A DNA stretch of 64,000 nucleotides from Bryopsis sp. KO-2023 (Eukaryota; Chlorophyta; Ulvophyceae; Bryopsidales; Bryopsidaceae): assembly GCA_030272585.1 (NCBI GenBank), contig BSYQ01000003.1, positions 7,874,001-7,938,000 of the forward strand, given 5' to 3'. A program made the position numbers and the translations under genes. The notes beneath the pieces were generated by a model, which had not been told where the DNA came from, did no database searches, and worked only from the letters and a program-made list of their open reading frames with translations. Positions 31,342-42,000 of this stretch are shown in pieces; positions within the stretch are counted from its first letter, which is position 1; each line of letters begins with the position of its first letter.

Positions 31342-31571
31342 GGTTGGACGAGTATGCGCGTTTCTGTTTTGGGTCCTCCGCTCGTTCGTTTTCCACCCAC
31401 AGTTTACGAAAAGGGGGGGCGACGCTTATGGCTTCCAAACAAATTCCGCTGCGCTACATCAAGGAACACGGCCGATGGCGTTCGGACGCAGTGTTTCGTT
31501 ATCTCCTCCCCAGCGACTCCCACGTATGGGACCACACGCGCGAAGTCGCCCGCGTCCTGGGCAGCACCTAA
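31342..31571 (+). pseudogene. Tyrosine recombinase, C-terminal segment
   Basis: This continues the YR frame after element C (cgt cag | cgg). It carries the rest of the catalytic site: HSLRKGGAT (His and Arg II of H-x-x-R) and GRWRSDAVFRYL (Trp and the nucleophile Tyr), then a TAA stop at 31569-31571. All four catalytic signatures therefore survive across the three segments, with no other disabling change seen. Confidence 0.88.
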
Positions 31572-31646
31572 TTTCGCCCTGCACCTCCTTCTTGAACACT
31601 CCCCTCCACGCTACAACCTCCTAAAAGCATCTCCTAGCATGCTGGA

Positions 31647-31914
31647 CGGGTGAGAGTAGAAGGAAGGAAAGAGTTCTTGGAGAAAAAAGAGGTGCTAAGG
31701 CGTGGTGATACCAGTTTAGGAACGAGTGGTTTTTCAGAGTAGCTCAGAAGTGAAGTGGGATTTGCAGTGGACAGGATTGGGACTTTGTAATTTTCTTGAG
31801 CAGTAAAAGTGCAAGGAGTGGGAAGTCCACTGGACATGTTATTCAAATGTACTGACAGAATAAAGTAAAGCACAACCTGGCAAACCAGACGAACTGGTGG
31901 ATGGCCTAGTTTAA
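31647..31914 (+). repeat. Split direct repeat, copy B1 (268 bp)
   Basis: It starts 76 bases after the YR stop with cgggtgagagtagaagg and ends ctagtttaa. It matches 32571-32836 with one mismatch that I can see (aaacc versus agcc). It contains AATAAA at 31859-31864, a plausible polyadenylation signal for the YR transcript. Confidence 0.88.
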
Positions 31915-32098
31915 GTGTCGTCTGTAACATCCATGTAATGGATGTTCAGACAGGTTAAAGGAGGCTGATGAGCCAGATGAGGGAGGCTGAGTAAGCTGTT
32001 GTGAATTGCAGGAAACAAAACCAGTTCTGGAACCAAGAGGAGTTAGTCTTTTTTTCGACAAGAGCCTTGTCGTTTTCAACACCCGGCCCTCCCTCCCG
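31915..32098 (+). repeat. Probable A2 segment of the split repeat
   Basis: This 184-bp spacer lies between the two B copies. In PAT/Ngaro elements (A1-genes-B1-A2-B2), A2 copies the element's left end, which would lie outside this window, so the identity is inferred from position. It ends with pyrimidine-rich sequence. Confidence 0.5.
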
Positions 32099-32106
32099 GG
32101 TGAGAG

Positions 32107-32570
32107 CAGTGATAGGACTTTACGGTTACGGTCACCGTAACCGTACCGTAACGCCGTAACCGGACCGTAACCGGAGTACAATTTTCGTCGGAAAATCGTA
32201 CTTTTACGGCCGTAACCGTAGCTCCGTACCGCTCCGTACCGCTCCGTACCGGACCGTAATGACCGTAACGGCCGTACCAACCGTAAACCATAGAAAGTGA
32301 CCCCCGCGGGGTCCCGCGATTCCAAAGGAACCCAGGGGGATTCGAACCTGCGACCCTACAGACTGCAGCCTAACGCTTTAGCACTGAACCACACTACTTC
32401 ACGATGATTTAGGGCCTGCCGTAGCTATACCGTACCTGTTCCGTACCGTAAAAACAGCATATTACTCCGGTTACGGTACGGAATTACGGCCGTAGTACGG
32501 TGACCGTAACCCGACCGTAACCGGACCGGACCGGAGCCGGACCAAAAAATCGGCCCAAGTCCTATCTCTG
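32107..32570. mobile_element. hAT-type miniature element, copy 3 (464 bp), with tRNA-like core
   Basis: Inverted ends CAGTGATAGGACTT and AAGTCCTATCTCTG, 8-bp target duplication ggtgagag (32099-32106 and 32571-32578), no coding capacity. The arms are built from repeats of CCGTAAC/CCGTACC. The centre carries, on the minus strand, a tRNA-like segment with a B box and an A-box-like stretch (about 32305-32400). It is more diverged than the other two copies, so probably older. It sits at the A2/B2 junction of the split repeat. Confidence 0.9.
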
Positions 32571-32836
32571 GGTGAGAGTAGAAGGAAGGAAAGAGTTCTT
32601 GGAGAAAAAAGAGGTGCTAAGGCGTGGTGATACCAGTTTAGGAACGAGTGGTTTTTCAGAGTAGCTCAGAAGTGAAGTGGGATTTGCAGTGGACAGGATT
32701 GGGACTTTGTAATTTTCTTGAGCAGTAAAAGTGCAAGGAGTGGGAAGTCCACTGGACATGTTATTCAAATGTACTGACAGAATAAAGTAAAGCACAACCT
32801 GGCAAGCCAGACGAACTGGTGGATGGCCTAGTTTAA
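32571..32836 (+). repeat. Split direct repeat, copy B2
   Basis: It is nearly identical to B1. Its first two bases (cg) lie left of the hAT insertion at 32097-32098. Its end at 32836 is the likely right end of the YR-bearing element. Confidence 0.85.
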
Positions 32837-33973
32837 CCGGAAATAACTACGTGACTAATGACTCTGCAAGGGAATGATTTAAGCAGTAAGAAAACAAGAA
32901 CGGTAATTCTTGTTTTTCCTTCTTGTTTTCGCCTGCTCGCTTTCGGCTTAGGTCGCTGGCGGTGTGGGTGATATTCACTCAAAAAAAAAAACAAGTTCTC
33001 TCGAAACCAAACAGTCGGTCTGTTTTGGTTTGTTCTTCTACAAGTTCCGCACGCCTCGACGACCGCTGCTCTTCAACAAACCGCCGCTGCTTCGCTGCTT
33101 AGCTGCCGACTCCACCTGCTGCTCTCGTCGCCTCCTGCCGCCGTATCTTCCCCGACATCGTGCCGCGCCTCGGACCTCATTCCTCTTCTGTCGGGACCTT
33201 CCTTCGAGCCGACCTCCAGTCGCCGTGCCAGCTTCAAGTCCAGAACAGACTGGCCTCAAGTCCGGCATTACCGGCACATAAGTCCAGTACCCCTGGCACC
33301 AAGTCCGGCATTACCGGCACAAAGTCCAGCATCCCTGGCAACCAGTCCGGCATTACCGGCAACAAGTCCAGCGCTCCTGGCACCAAGTCCGGCATTACCG
33401 GCAACGAATCCAGAATACCTACGTCCAGCATCGCTGGCACCCAGGTCCGGCATTACCGGCAACAAGTCCAGCAGTCTAGCAACCGGGGCACGGTTTCGCG
33501 TCCAACTTTCGGATTTGCTTTACTCTCCCCACCGTCGTTTATCAGTCCAGTATCCCTGGCACAGTATTCTGCAACCAGTGGTTTCCAAGAACCCTACCAC
33601 CCTGTGAGGTTGGCTTGCCTCAGTGGTTTCAGAGTGTAACTAAGGAGGTCTCAATTCCCCCAGCAGTTGTAAATTCAGACACTCACACCTACATTGTCAA
33701 ACCAGTGAAATCCCAGTTTTCACATCAACATCCTGAGGCACAACCAGGCACACACACACTGAAATTGTCCTACTACAGTTCCTGTAGCAGAGCCTACAGC
33801 CAGTCACTCTCCCTAGTTGAGATTGAGTTACTGGCACGAGTTTCTGGCGTCACGCGCTTTGCGTTGCGAGTCAACGCCGGGGCTTCGCGTCCACGCTCGA
33901 CTGTAATAACAGCAACCCCAACAACTCTCCTATCACATTTCCGCACACCAGTAAATTGCGCTCTCGCGTGTGG
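32837..33973 (+). other. 5' region of the second DIRS-order element
   Basis: No supported gene is seen in this stretch. A small inverted repeat (aaaacaagaa against ttcttgtttt) lies at 32889-32930, and a minisatellite at 33237-33475. It probably contains the left terminal repeat and leader of the element whose gag starts next, but I cannot place its left edge. Confidence 0.5.
33237..33475 (+). repeat. Short minisatellite of the type aagtccggcattaccggca
   Basis: About 15-20-base units alternate between agtccggcattaccggca and agtccagc-a-ccctggca forms. They are imperfect and uneven in spacing, and several frames stay open. Direct units without separate spacers exclude a CRISPR array. Confidence 0.8.
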
Positions 33974-35151
33974 ATGGACACAGGGTTCTGGTCGCGTTTT
34001 TCTCCCAATCGCCCAACTATGCCTGATTCCATTCCGGACACCCATACTATTGACGACGACGTCTCGGCTCCAGCGACGGCTGACCAATTGTCGCAGCTCA
34101 TATCCCACGTCTCCGCAATCGCAGAGACCCAACATGATATCCGGAGGGAAAACTCGTCCTTACGCACGGAACTAGCTCGAACGACTGCGGCGTCGCACCA
34201 GGAAAGTCTAACCCCCATCACTCACTCCACGTTCTTGGGTCCTGCTGCTGCTCTAGCCATGGAACTTGAACGCACCCTGCACCAAGCAAGAGACTTACCG
34301 GCAAAGGAAGAACGTACACTCATTCAAGGCAGTGTAGCGTTAACACGCGCGGTGATCGTTAAAGGTCATGCCCAAGGCTGGAAGAATCCGGTTGTCACGC
34401 AAATGATACTCCGTATCACTGAAGAAGAACGCACGAAAGCTGCAGAGGACAGTCATTTTCCATCTCAGTGGTTGGCTGCACAACATGTCCCCGACATACC
34501 AGCCATGCCCAGAACGGAACGACGACAACCAGCTCAGTCCACGGAAATGTCGCTTTTACGCCGCTTACTTCCCGCTCTCAACAAGAGGCAAGCTGACAGA
34601 GCTCCGGACAGTCCGAAGAAAAGTAAGTTTCCTCGCTTGACCCATGCTGTACACTGTGGCGGAAAACCTGTTCAAGGAATGCCCCTGTTACACGTAGCTC
34701 CGCGAGCAACTACGGTTTCTGGAGTACAACCTCCACCCGACGTCACCGTCCAGAAATTGACGTCTGTCGTCGATTCAGTCCAGTTTCGCGACAATAGTCT
34801 CTTGGTGCGGCGTACCATTCATGGGACGTTCCTCGGCGCTCTAAAAAGACGCCCTGCGTTACGACCTTCCGTCGAATACGCAGATGCTCAAACGTGGGCT
34901 ACCAGTAATAATTTACCTTTACGATCAGGACCCTTCAAAACGGGTGATATCAGTCGTTTTTCCGAACAGTGGAAGGCCTTGTGCACTCCTGGTTCCCCAG
35001 TGCCCAACTGGGTAAAACATGGTTTTCGCGCAGACCTTCATGGTCTCAACACACTGATCGCGAAAAAACAGCTAAAACAGTACAAACTCCAAGACGACGA
35101 ATGGAAATTTCTCCGAACAGAAATCAAACGCATGATCGACTGGGGGGCCGT
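33974..35151 (+). pseudogene. DIRS-order element, gag-like protein and start of reverse transcriptase (cut by D1)
   Basis: The start is the ATG at 33974 (MDTGFW) or 34019 (MPDSIPDTHT); the latter begins a helical N-terminus. The middle is basic, Arg/Gln/Lys-rich and not recognised. The C-terminal part (VPNWVKHGFRADLHG ... DDEWKFLRTEIKRMIDWGAV) resembles the start of DIRS/Ngaro reverse transcriptases, which have the E-x-x-x-L-x-x-x-G-A/V-I motif. D1 interrupts after DWGAV. The frame resumes at 46208 and 47415; the three parts total 561 codons without a stop. Element F then interrupts it again. Confidence 0.75.
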
Positions 35152-35572
35152 TGTTAGTCTTTTAGCGCTATACGAGGTAGTTTGGGATAGAGCCGAGGGT
35201 GGCTGACGCATGTGGGTTCGCGAGTAAGACAGATTAGACCCAGAGTTTGGGGCATGCGTCAGCGTACTACACTTAGGGGTACTTAAGAGGCCCACTCGTT
35301 GTTTTGACATCTTCTTTACTTTGTAAGAACTCGGGATTCGTGGGATTGGTGTGTTCCCGCTTGTGTGTGTGTTTGTGTGTGTGTGTGTCTAAGTGTTTGC
35401 CTGACGCAATCACTTATCCAACCAAGTGCTCTAGTAGCGTTCACAACCGCGCTAGCTAGAGAGTTGTCTAAAGCAACAAACCCCACAAGTATACTTGCGT
35501 TAGCCAGCAAGTTATCACGAATCCAACCAACACAGCCGACCACTATTGCGTCACCCACAAGCTTCACTATCA
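35152..35572 (+). repeat. D1 5' LTR (421 bp)
   Basis: It starts tgttagtctttt and ends cttcactatca, with a GT-rich microsatellite near 35363-35390. No clear TATA box is seen. Unlike A/B/C, the 5' and 3' LTRs end at the same base. Confidence 0.93.
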
Positions 35573-35574
35573 AT

Positions 35575-35586
35575 TGGTTTCGGAGC
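35575..35586 (+). other. D1 primer-binding site
   Basis: TGGTTTCGGAGC starts two bases after the LTR, the usual gypsy spacing. It shares its first 12 bases with A/B/C, so all four families appear to use the same tRNA. Confidence 0.7.
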
Positions 35587-35717
35587 GAGGCAAGAACTTT
35601 AAGTTCTTGAGATCGAAACTTGTGAACGTGGCGCAACAAACGTTTTTGTTTGTTTGTTTGGTAGAGAGAAACTCCAACCGTGGTTGTTGAGTACTCCCAA
35701 ATAGTGGCTGAGAGACC

Positions 35718-38700
35718 ATGGCTGACCGTGAACACGCATTGGCAGTGCGCGAGCCTCAAGTTGAAGAGCCAGGGATTGAACCTGAGTTCGATGAGGAATT
35801 GCCTGACGCACCCAATGTTGTGTATCAACAAATAAACGTCCAGAACATCCACAATGTCCAGCAAGCAGCTGTCGACATAGACATGGGAGCTGATGCGGAA
35901 GCCTTAAGAGAGGATGTGGATGCGGTCCATGACCGTGTGGACGATTTAGCCCACGGGCTAAGGGGTCACTTGCAGCAAGTTGACCAGACACTGGGGCAGA
36001 GGCTAGCCCATACTGAGGCCTCTGTGTCGAACCAACTGGTTGGCGCATCAGAGGTGATCGGGCAGGCGCTGGAAACACAGCACCAGCATGCGCGACAGGT
36101 TGAGGCCACACAGCATGCGGTGGTGTCGCAACAGGAGAAGCTGGATTCAGTAGCGGCTCAACATAGTCGATACGAGCAGAGGCTATTGCGCCAAGATATC
36201 GACCATAGAAAAGAAAGAGCCGAGATCAAAGCTTCTGTGGACGCAATAACGAGGAGAATGGATGCCGCAGACATTCTAGCGGACTCTCGTTTTGCTGACC
36301 TAAAAGAAGCAACTGAAGCATCAGCACTTCAGTTAAAACAACTCTCCGAGTTATCCCTTGTTCAAGGGCGGAGAATTGAAGGCTTATTAGGAACTGTTGC
36401 GGATTCCAACGAAAAAGTCGAACGGACTCTAGAATTGTTTCGGGAGTCCTTGCACAAACAAGGTGCTGAGGTGAAGCGTTTGCAGAGCTCAAGAGTAGCA
36501 ATTCAAAAAGATTTGATTGCCTTGGAGAAAAAGGCATCCAAAACCTGGGATCAGCAGCAAGATGCAGCTGATGTGGTTGCCTTAAGATTATCTGGCCTGG
36601 AACGAAGCATGGAGGATGTGAGTGGCGGAAGTCAGAGTGCCCAAAGTGGAAGTGATGCTCGAGCAGTATCACCAGAGCGAGAAGAATCAACTTCTCCTGA
36701 GCCTGAGGACTCAGCCTTTGGGATGCCGCTGCCGAAGAAATCAGTAAAGCAGTTGGCTGCATCATGGCCGCCACTGGACCAGAGCTTCGCGGTAGGAATG
36801 GTTGGGGCAGGAACCTCAACAATACCGGCTCCTCCAGCAGTACAGGTCGAGGAGGGTGAAATTGTTGCTGCAGAAGCACCACCATGCACTGCAGTGGACA
36901 GCGCACCAGACGCTGATTTCACATTCCCTCAATTGATACCTCCAAGTACAAGAGCTCAGCCTGGAGTACGCATCTCAGAACCCGACTCTGCCGATGGATC
37001 ACGTAGACCCACACGAACTAACCCAAGAGTTCTCTCCTCAGCAGAAGTGTTATATCAAATTGACCTTGAGCGTGCTAAGGCACAGGTCAGAGAAGAGAAA
37101 GGAAAAGAACCCATGCAGATCCCCACACGTACTGGAAGATTGGGACTTGGGTTAAGTGCTTTGGGAGCAAGGGTAGAAAATAATCCCTTTGCTGCACTTG
37201 GTTCATATGAGTCTACTGGTGGACCCAGTCGAGTTCCTCGCATGCGAGGTAACTTTGGAGACCCTGGTGATGACGACCCAGATGATGATGGCGGTGATGA
37301 TTACCGCGACAGACGAAACCGCCCACCTTCCCGCATTCCAGGTGCGCCTGATGGCGGAGGAGGTGGTGGCGGCGGTGGAGATGGTGGAGGCGGTGGACCT
37401 CCCGGTGGACCTCCTGGTGGAGGTGGAGGTGGAGGTGGCGCTGGACCAGCAGGGCCAGGACCTCCTAGGCAAGGACAGTGGTTGCCTAGCACCGTCAAGT
37501 TGCAAATGCCTCGCGCATTTAACGGAAGTGGAGAACCAAAAGCCCGTAAATGGCAAGTGCTCATGACGCGGTACTTGAGAACCTGCGGACAGAGATAGGA
37601 CTTTACGGTTACGGTCACCGTAACCGGACCGTAACCACCGTAACCGGACCGTAACCGGAGTACAATTTTCGTCAGAAAATCGTACTTTTACGGCCGTAAC
37701 CGTAGCACCGTACCACTCCGTACCGCTCCGTACCGGACCGTAACGACCGTAACGGCCGTAACAACCGTAAACCGTAGAAAGTGACCCCCGCAGGGTCCCG
37801 CGATTCCAAAGGAACCCAGGGGGATTCGAACCCGCGACCCTACTGACTGCAGCCTAACGCTTTACCACTGAACCACGCTACTTCACGGTGATTTAGGGCC
37901 TACCGTAGTTATACCGTACCTGTTCCGTACCGTAAAAACAACATATTACTCCGGTTACGGTACGGAGTTACGGCCGTAGTACGGTGACCGTAACCCGACC
38001 GTAACCGGACCGGACCGGAGTCGGACCAAAAATTTGGCCCAAGTCCTATCTCTGCCTGCGGAGTGCATGAAGCACAGTGGCAATCGATTATGGCCACTAA
38101 CCTTTATGGGGCTGCCTCGGATTGGTTAACGATGCAAGAGTTGAAAATTCACCGAGGTGAAAGACCACCCTTCCGTGACTGGATGGACTTCATGGATGGC
38201 TTAGCTACAGCTTTCGAATTCTCTAGTGATCGAGATGAAGCGTGGCGTGACCTCCACAAACTCAAGCAGACTGGAACCGTGAAACAGTTCGTTAAAGAGT
38301 TTCAGCGGTTAGTCTTGAGGATTCCAGACCTCGAAGAGGATCACCAGTATTTGCTCTTCGTGGATGGACTTAAGAGTGAAGTTCAGAAGTTAGTCGCTGC
38401 AACGGTACCTCGAGATGTCGAGGCCGCCATCATATCCGCCGAACGATTGGAAGCCCTTGGAGTTGGAACACAAGGCCAAGGAGGGCAAACCAATCAGAAA
38501 AAGAAAGGCGTCTGGCGTGGTGGAAGAAAGAAGAAAGGCCAGAATCAGGGTCAGCAGCAGCAGAACCCCACACCACCAGCCCAAGCACCACCACAAGCTG
38601 CCGCAGGAGTGCAACAGCAGCAGCAACAGCAACAAGGACGAGGAGGAGGACGTGGTGGTGGTGGACGTGGACGCGGTGGTGGTAACCGTGGAAGAGGACA

Positions 38701-38842
38701 AGCCAATCAGGGAAGACAGAACCCCCAGGGGGGAGGGGGATATAATTGTTATCTTTGTGGAAAGAAGGGTCACCCTGTGAGGCAATGTCCTAGATTGGAG
38801 GAGGTGAAAAACCTCCCCGATGTAAAAAAAATGTTAAACTGA
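35718..38842 (+). pseudogene. gag: D1 gag (interrupted by a hAT element at 37590-38054)
   Basis: ATG in context accATGg. Once the hAT element and one copy of its target duplication are removed it encodes 883 residues, as in D2. The first ~300 residues are coiled-coil-like; then come an acidic Ser/Pro region, a Gly-rich run (about 37350-37450), a Retrotrans_gag-like domain (PRAFNGSGEPKARKWQ to KQFVKEFQRLVLRIPD), a second Gln/Gly/Arg-rich stretch, and a CCHC zinc knuckle (YNCYLCGKKGHPVRQC, about 38742-38790). The insertion lies on a codon boundary after 37589. Confidence 0.9.
37590..38054. mobile_element. hAT-type miniature element, copy 1 (465 bp), with tRNA-like core
   Basis: Ends CAGAGATAGGACTT and AAGTCCTATCTCTG, 8-bp target duplication cctgcgga (37582-37589 and 38055-38062); D2 shows the empty site. 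The tRNA-like core is on the minus strand, with B box GGTTCGAATCC (37822-37832) and A box TGGTTCAGTGG (37865-37875). It is non-autonomous, with no frame of its own. Confidence 0.95.
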
Positions 38843-39096
38843 CCGCCAGGCAGGAAACTGCTTCGTCTGAGCCTGGCCGACGCAAACGTCGTAAGCGAAA
38901 TAGAGTTCGTAGGCGGCGTAGGAAGCATAGATCAAAAGTAGGTGCCTCGAAAAAGGTTTGTACTCACAGCGGAAAACCTGAGGCGCGGACTAGTACACCG
39001 CGTGAAGAGAGAACAGAGACACTCTCCACATCTACCCAATCGGCACATGACAACTGCGATTGGAAAAATGAACAGAAGGAAAGCACACCGGATGAG
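38843..39096 (+). other. D1 gag-pol spacer
   Basis: These 254 bases lie between the gag stop and the first pol ATG. The sequence is Arg/Lys-codon-rich in more than one frame, with no recognisable domain. The same spacer is in D2 (58458-58711). Confidence 0.5.
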
Positions 39097-42000
39097 ATGG
39101 ACGCGCCTCATGCGTCATCTGCATCTCTTCCCTCTGTTAGTGAATCTGTGGGCTCATTGGAGTCGCAGAGTAGTCTACAGGAGTCCCTGCCTGCAGACGT
39201 AGACGATAGTGGGTCAGAAACAACCCAGCGGTCTACCACAGAGCGAGTTAATGTGTCAGAAGTTCGATCAACTTCGTCAACCAAGGGTGACACATGCCCT
39301 CTGTTAAAAATTCAAGAAGTGCCTGTGAGAGGGTACGAAGTAAAAGCACGGATCAAGACCACGGACCTTTATGCATTCATTGATTGTGGAAGTACCGCAA
39401 ACTATATCAATGATAAGGTAGCGCGTGATCTCGGGTTGTCGATTACACCAAGCTCAAAGAGAGCAATGTTGGCAAACGGAGATATTAAAGAACTGGCTGG
39501 CAGCTGTAACAACCTCCGAGTAAAGATAGGAGGGCTGAAGTGCAAAATGAAAGCGGATCTGTTCCCAGACCTTGGTTATGACCTAATATTGGGCATGCCT
39601 TGGTTGCAGAAAGAAAACCCCCGCATAGACTTTCAGCAAAATGAGATTTCAGTTAGCAAAAACAGCCAAGTGTTTCATCTCCCGTTGCGTCATCCAACCC
39701 AAGAGAGTATTGAACCTGAACGAAAAGTACAGTCGATACTGCAAGAAGTGCCAGTGACTGAGTGTTCAGCTAAGAGAATGATGCGTCATCTCAAAACAGA
39801 GACAGCATTCATGGTTGTAGTGCAAGAGTCTGAAGAGAAAGCTTTAGGCCAACATGAATTGCCTGACGCAATAGAGCGAACACAGCCATTCAACACTGAG
39901 GATGAGATTGGCAAACTTATTCGTTCAGACACCCCTGCCGAAATTAAAAAGGTGATAGAAACACACCGTGGTGTGTTCCCTCGTGATTTACCCCCAGGGA
40001 TCCCTCCGAAGAGAAAAGGTCATGAGTTTAAGATAGACCTGGAGGATCCAACACCTATCCATCGTCCAATATACAAGCTTTCACCAGCAGAGCTGGATGA
40101 AGTGAAAGCACAAGTGGACTACCTTCTGGAACAGAAGAAAATCAAACCATCCGAGTCCCCTTGGGGCGCGCCAATCCTGTTTGTACCGAAAAAGGATGGA
40201 GGCTTAAGGATGTGTGTGGATTACAGGTGGATCAATAAGGTGACGGTGAAAAACCGATATCCTTTACCCCTGCCAGAAGAATTGATGGATAGAGTGTTTA
40301 AAGCCAAAGTGTTCTCGAAGTTAGATCTGCGATCAGGCTATTGGCAATTTCCAGTAAGGCCATCTGATACAGATAAAACAGCGTTCCGTACGAGATACGG
40401 TCACTTTGAGTTTTTGGTAGCGCCTTTTGGGCTAACCAATTGCCCAGCGCAATTCCAAACTCTAGTGCAGGATCTACTCGCAGAGTTTTTAGATGATTTT
40501 GTTGTTGTCTTTATCGATGACATACTCATCTTCTCTGAAAACATGGAACAGCATACCGAACACTTAGAGAAAGTCCTGTCGCGACTAGCAGAATATCAGC
40601 TTTTTGCTAAGGCAAGTAAAAGTGAGCTGGCTGTCGCAACAGTAGACTATCTTGGCTACCGCATTAGCGGAAGTGGGTTAAAACCTCAGGAACAAAAAGT
40701 GAAGGCAGTGAAGGAGTGGAAGGAACTACAGAGTGTTAGTGATGTACGTAGTTTCCTTGGAATGGTTTCATACTACAGGAAATTCATTCCCCAGTTTGCA
40801 CATATTGCTGGACCACTCCATGACTTAGTGAAAAAAGACCATCCCTGGAGATGGGGACAGGTGGAGCGTGGCGCATTCAATGAACTGAAAAAGCGTCTAA
40901 GTCAAGCTCCCGTCCTTATTTTTCCAGATGCGTCATTGCCTTACACTGTGATCACTGATGCGTCGAATGAGGCCATCGGTGCCGTGTTAACACAGGATCA
41001 CGGAGAGGGGCTACAGCCAATAGCTTACCTCTCACGTAGATTCAAGCCTGCCGAGCTTAACTATGCACCATACGATAAAGAGTTGTGTGCCATATGTTAT
41101 GCGATGGTGCAGTGGAGACATTATCTAGAAGGTTGTGCGGGTGGAGTAACAGTGTTCACTGACCACCAACCTCTGACGCATATTCTGTCGCAGAGGAACC
41201 TTTCTAGAACCCAAGCAAGATGGCTTGAGGCGGGGTACCTGACTTCGATCAACCCCAAGATCTCCTACATCAAAGGCAAGGCTAATGTGTTAGCAGATGC
41301 TCTCTCCCGCAGTGTTCCTAAGCCCGTGGAAACTGCGATGAACATTTCCACTTGGCACGTGCATCAAGCAAGCCAAGACGAGTGGAAACAAGCCCTCCAA
41401 GCTGATAACTCCTTGGTGAAGATATTGCGGAAGCTTGAGAGTGGCGAGGAAGTTGAGGGATATTTCCTCAGAGAGGGAATACTCTGGACGGTCCCAAAGA
41501 AAGGATTAGTCGAGAAAGTAGTGGTTCCTAAAGGCCAGCGCAATAAGATTATGAAGGAGTGCCATGAGACACCTTCAGCAGGCCATACAGGACCAGCGCG
41601 AACAGGAGAAATCCTAGCGCGGCGATATTGGTGGAAGGGGTGGATGAATGAGTTGAAGGCATTTGTGCGCGAATGCCCTGTGTGCCAACAAATAAAGGCT
41701 GACACACAGAAGCCTATGGGCTTACTTCAACCCCTGCCAATACCTGAGCGGAAGTGGGAGCAGATTACCACTGACTTGGTGACAGATCTACCAGCATCCA
41801 ATGGGTTTAGTGCTGTAGCTGTCTTTGTCGATAGACTTACCAAGTTTGTGCATTTCGCCCCATGTACGAAAGAAATTACCGCTGCAGGATACGCCCAACT
41901 TTTTATCGAACATGTTTACCGCAACCATGGCCTACCTAAAGTGATTGTGTCTGATAGAGACCCTCGCTTTACCAGCAAGTTCTGGCAGACGCTTTTTAAA

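Noticed and set aside
32107-32570. SINE
   Set aside because: The Pol III boxes are internal, but the inverted ends and 8-bp duplications are those of a hAT DNA element, and there is no poly-A tail.
33237-33475. CRISPR-like repeat array
   Set aside because: Units are direct and degenerate without separate spacers, and the setting is eukaryotic.
31342-33973. One single DIRS element joining the YR at left with gag and RT at right
   Set aside because: In DIRS-order elements YR lies downstream of RT. Here YR is upstream and is followed by its own split repeat, so two elements are more likely.
35363-35390. GT microsatellite as a separate repeat locus
   Set aside because: It is a constant part of the D-family LTR.
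37793-37905. Functional tRNA gene inside the hAT elements
   Set aside because: A and B boxes fit, but the anticodon stem and acceptor pairing look poor, and the segment is part of a mobile repeat.
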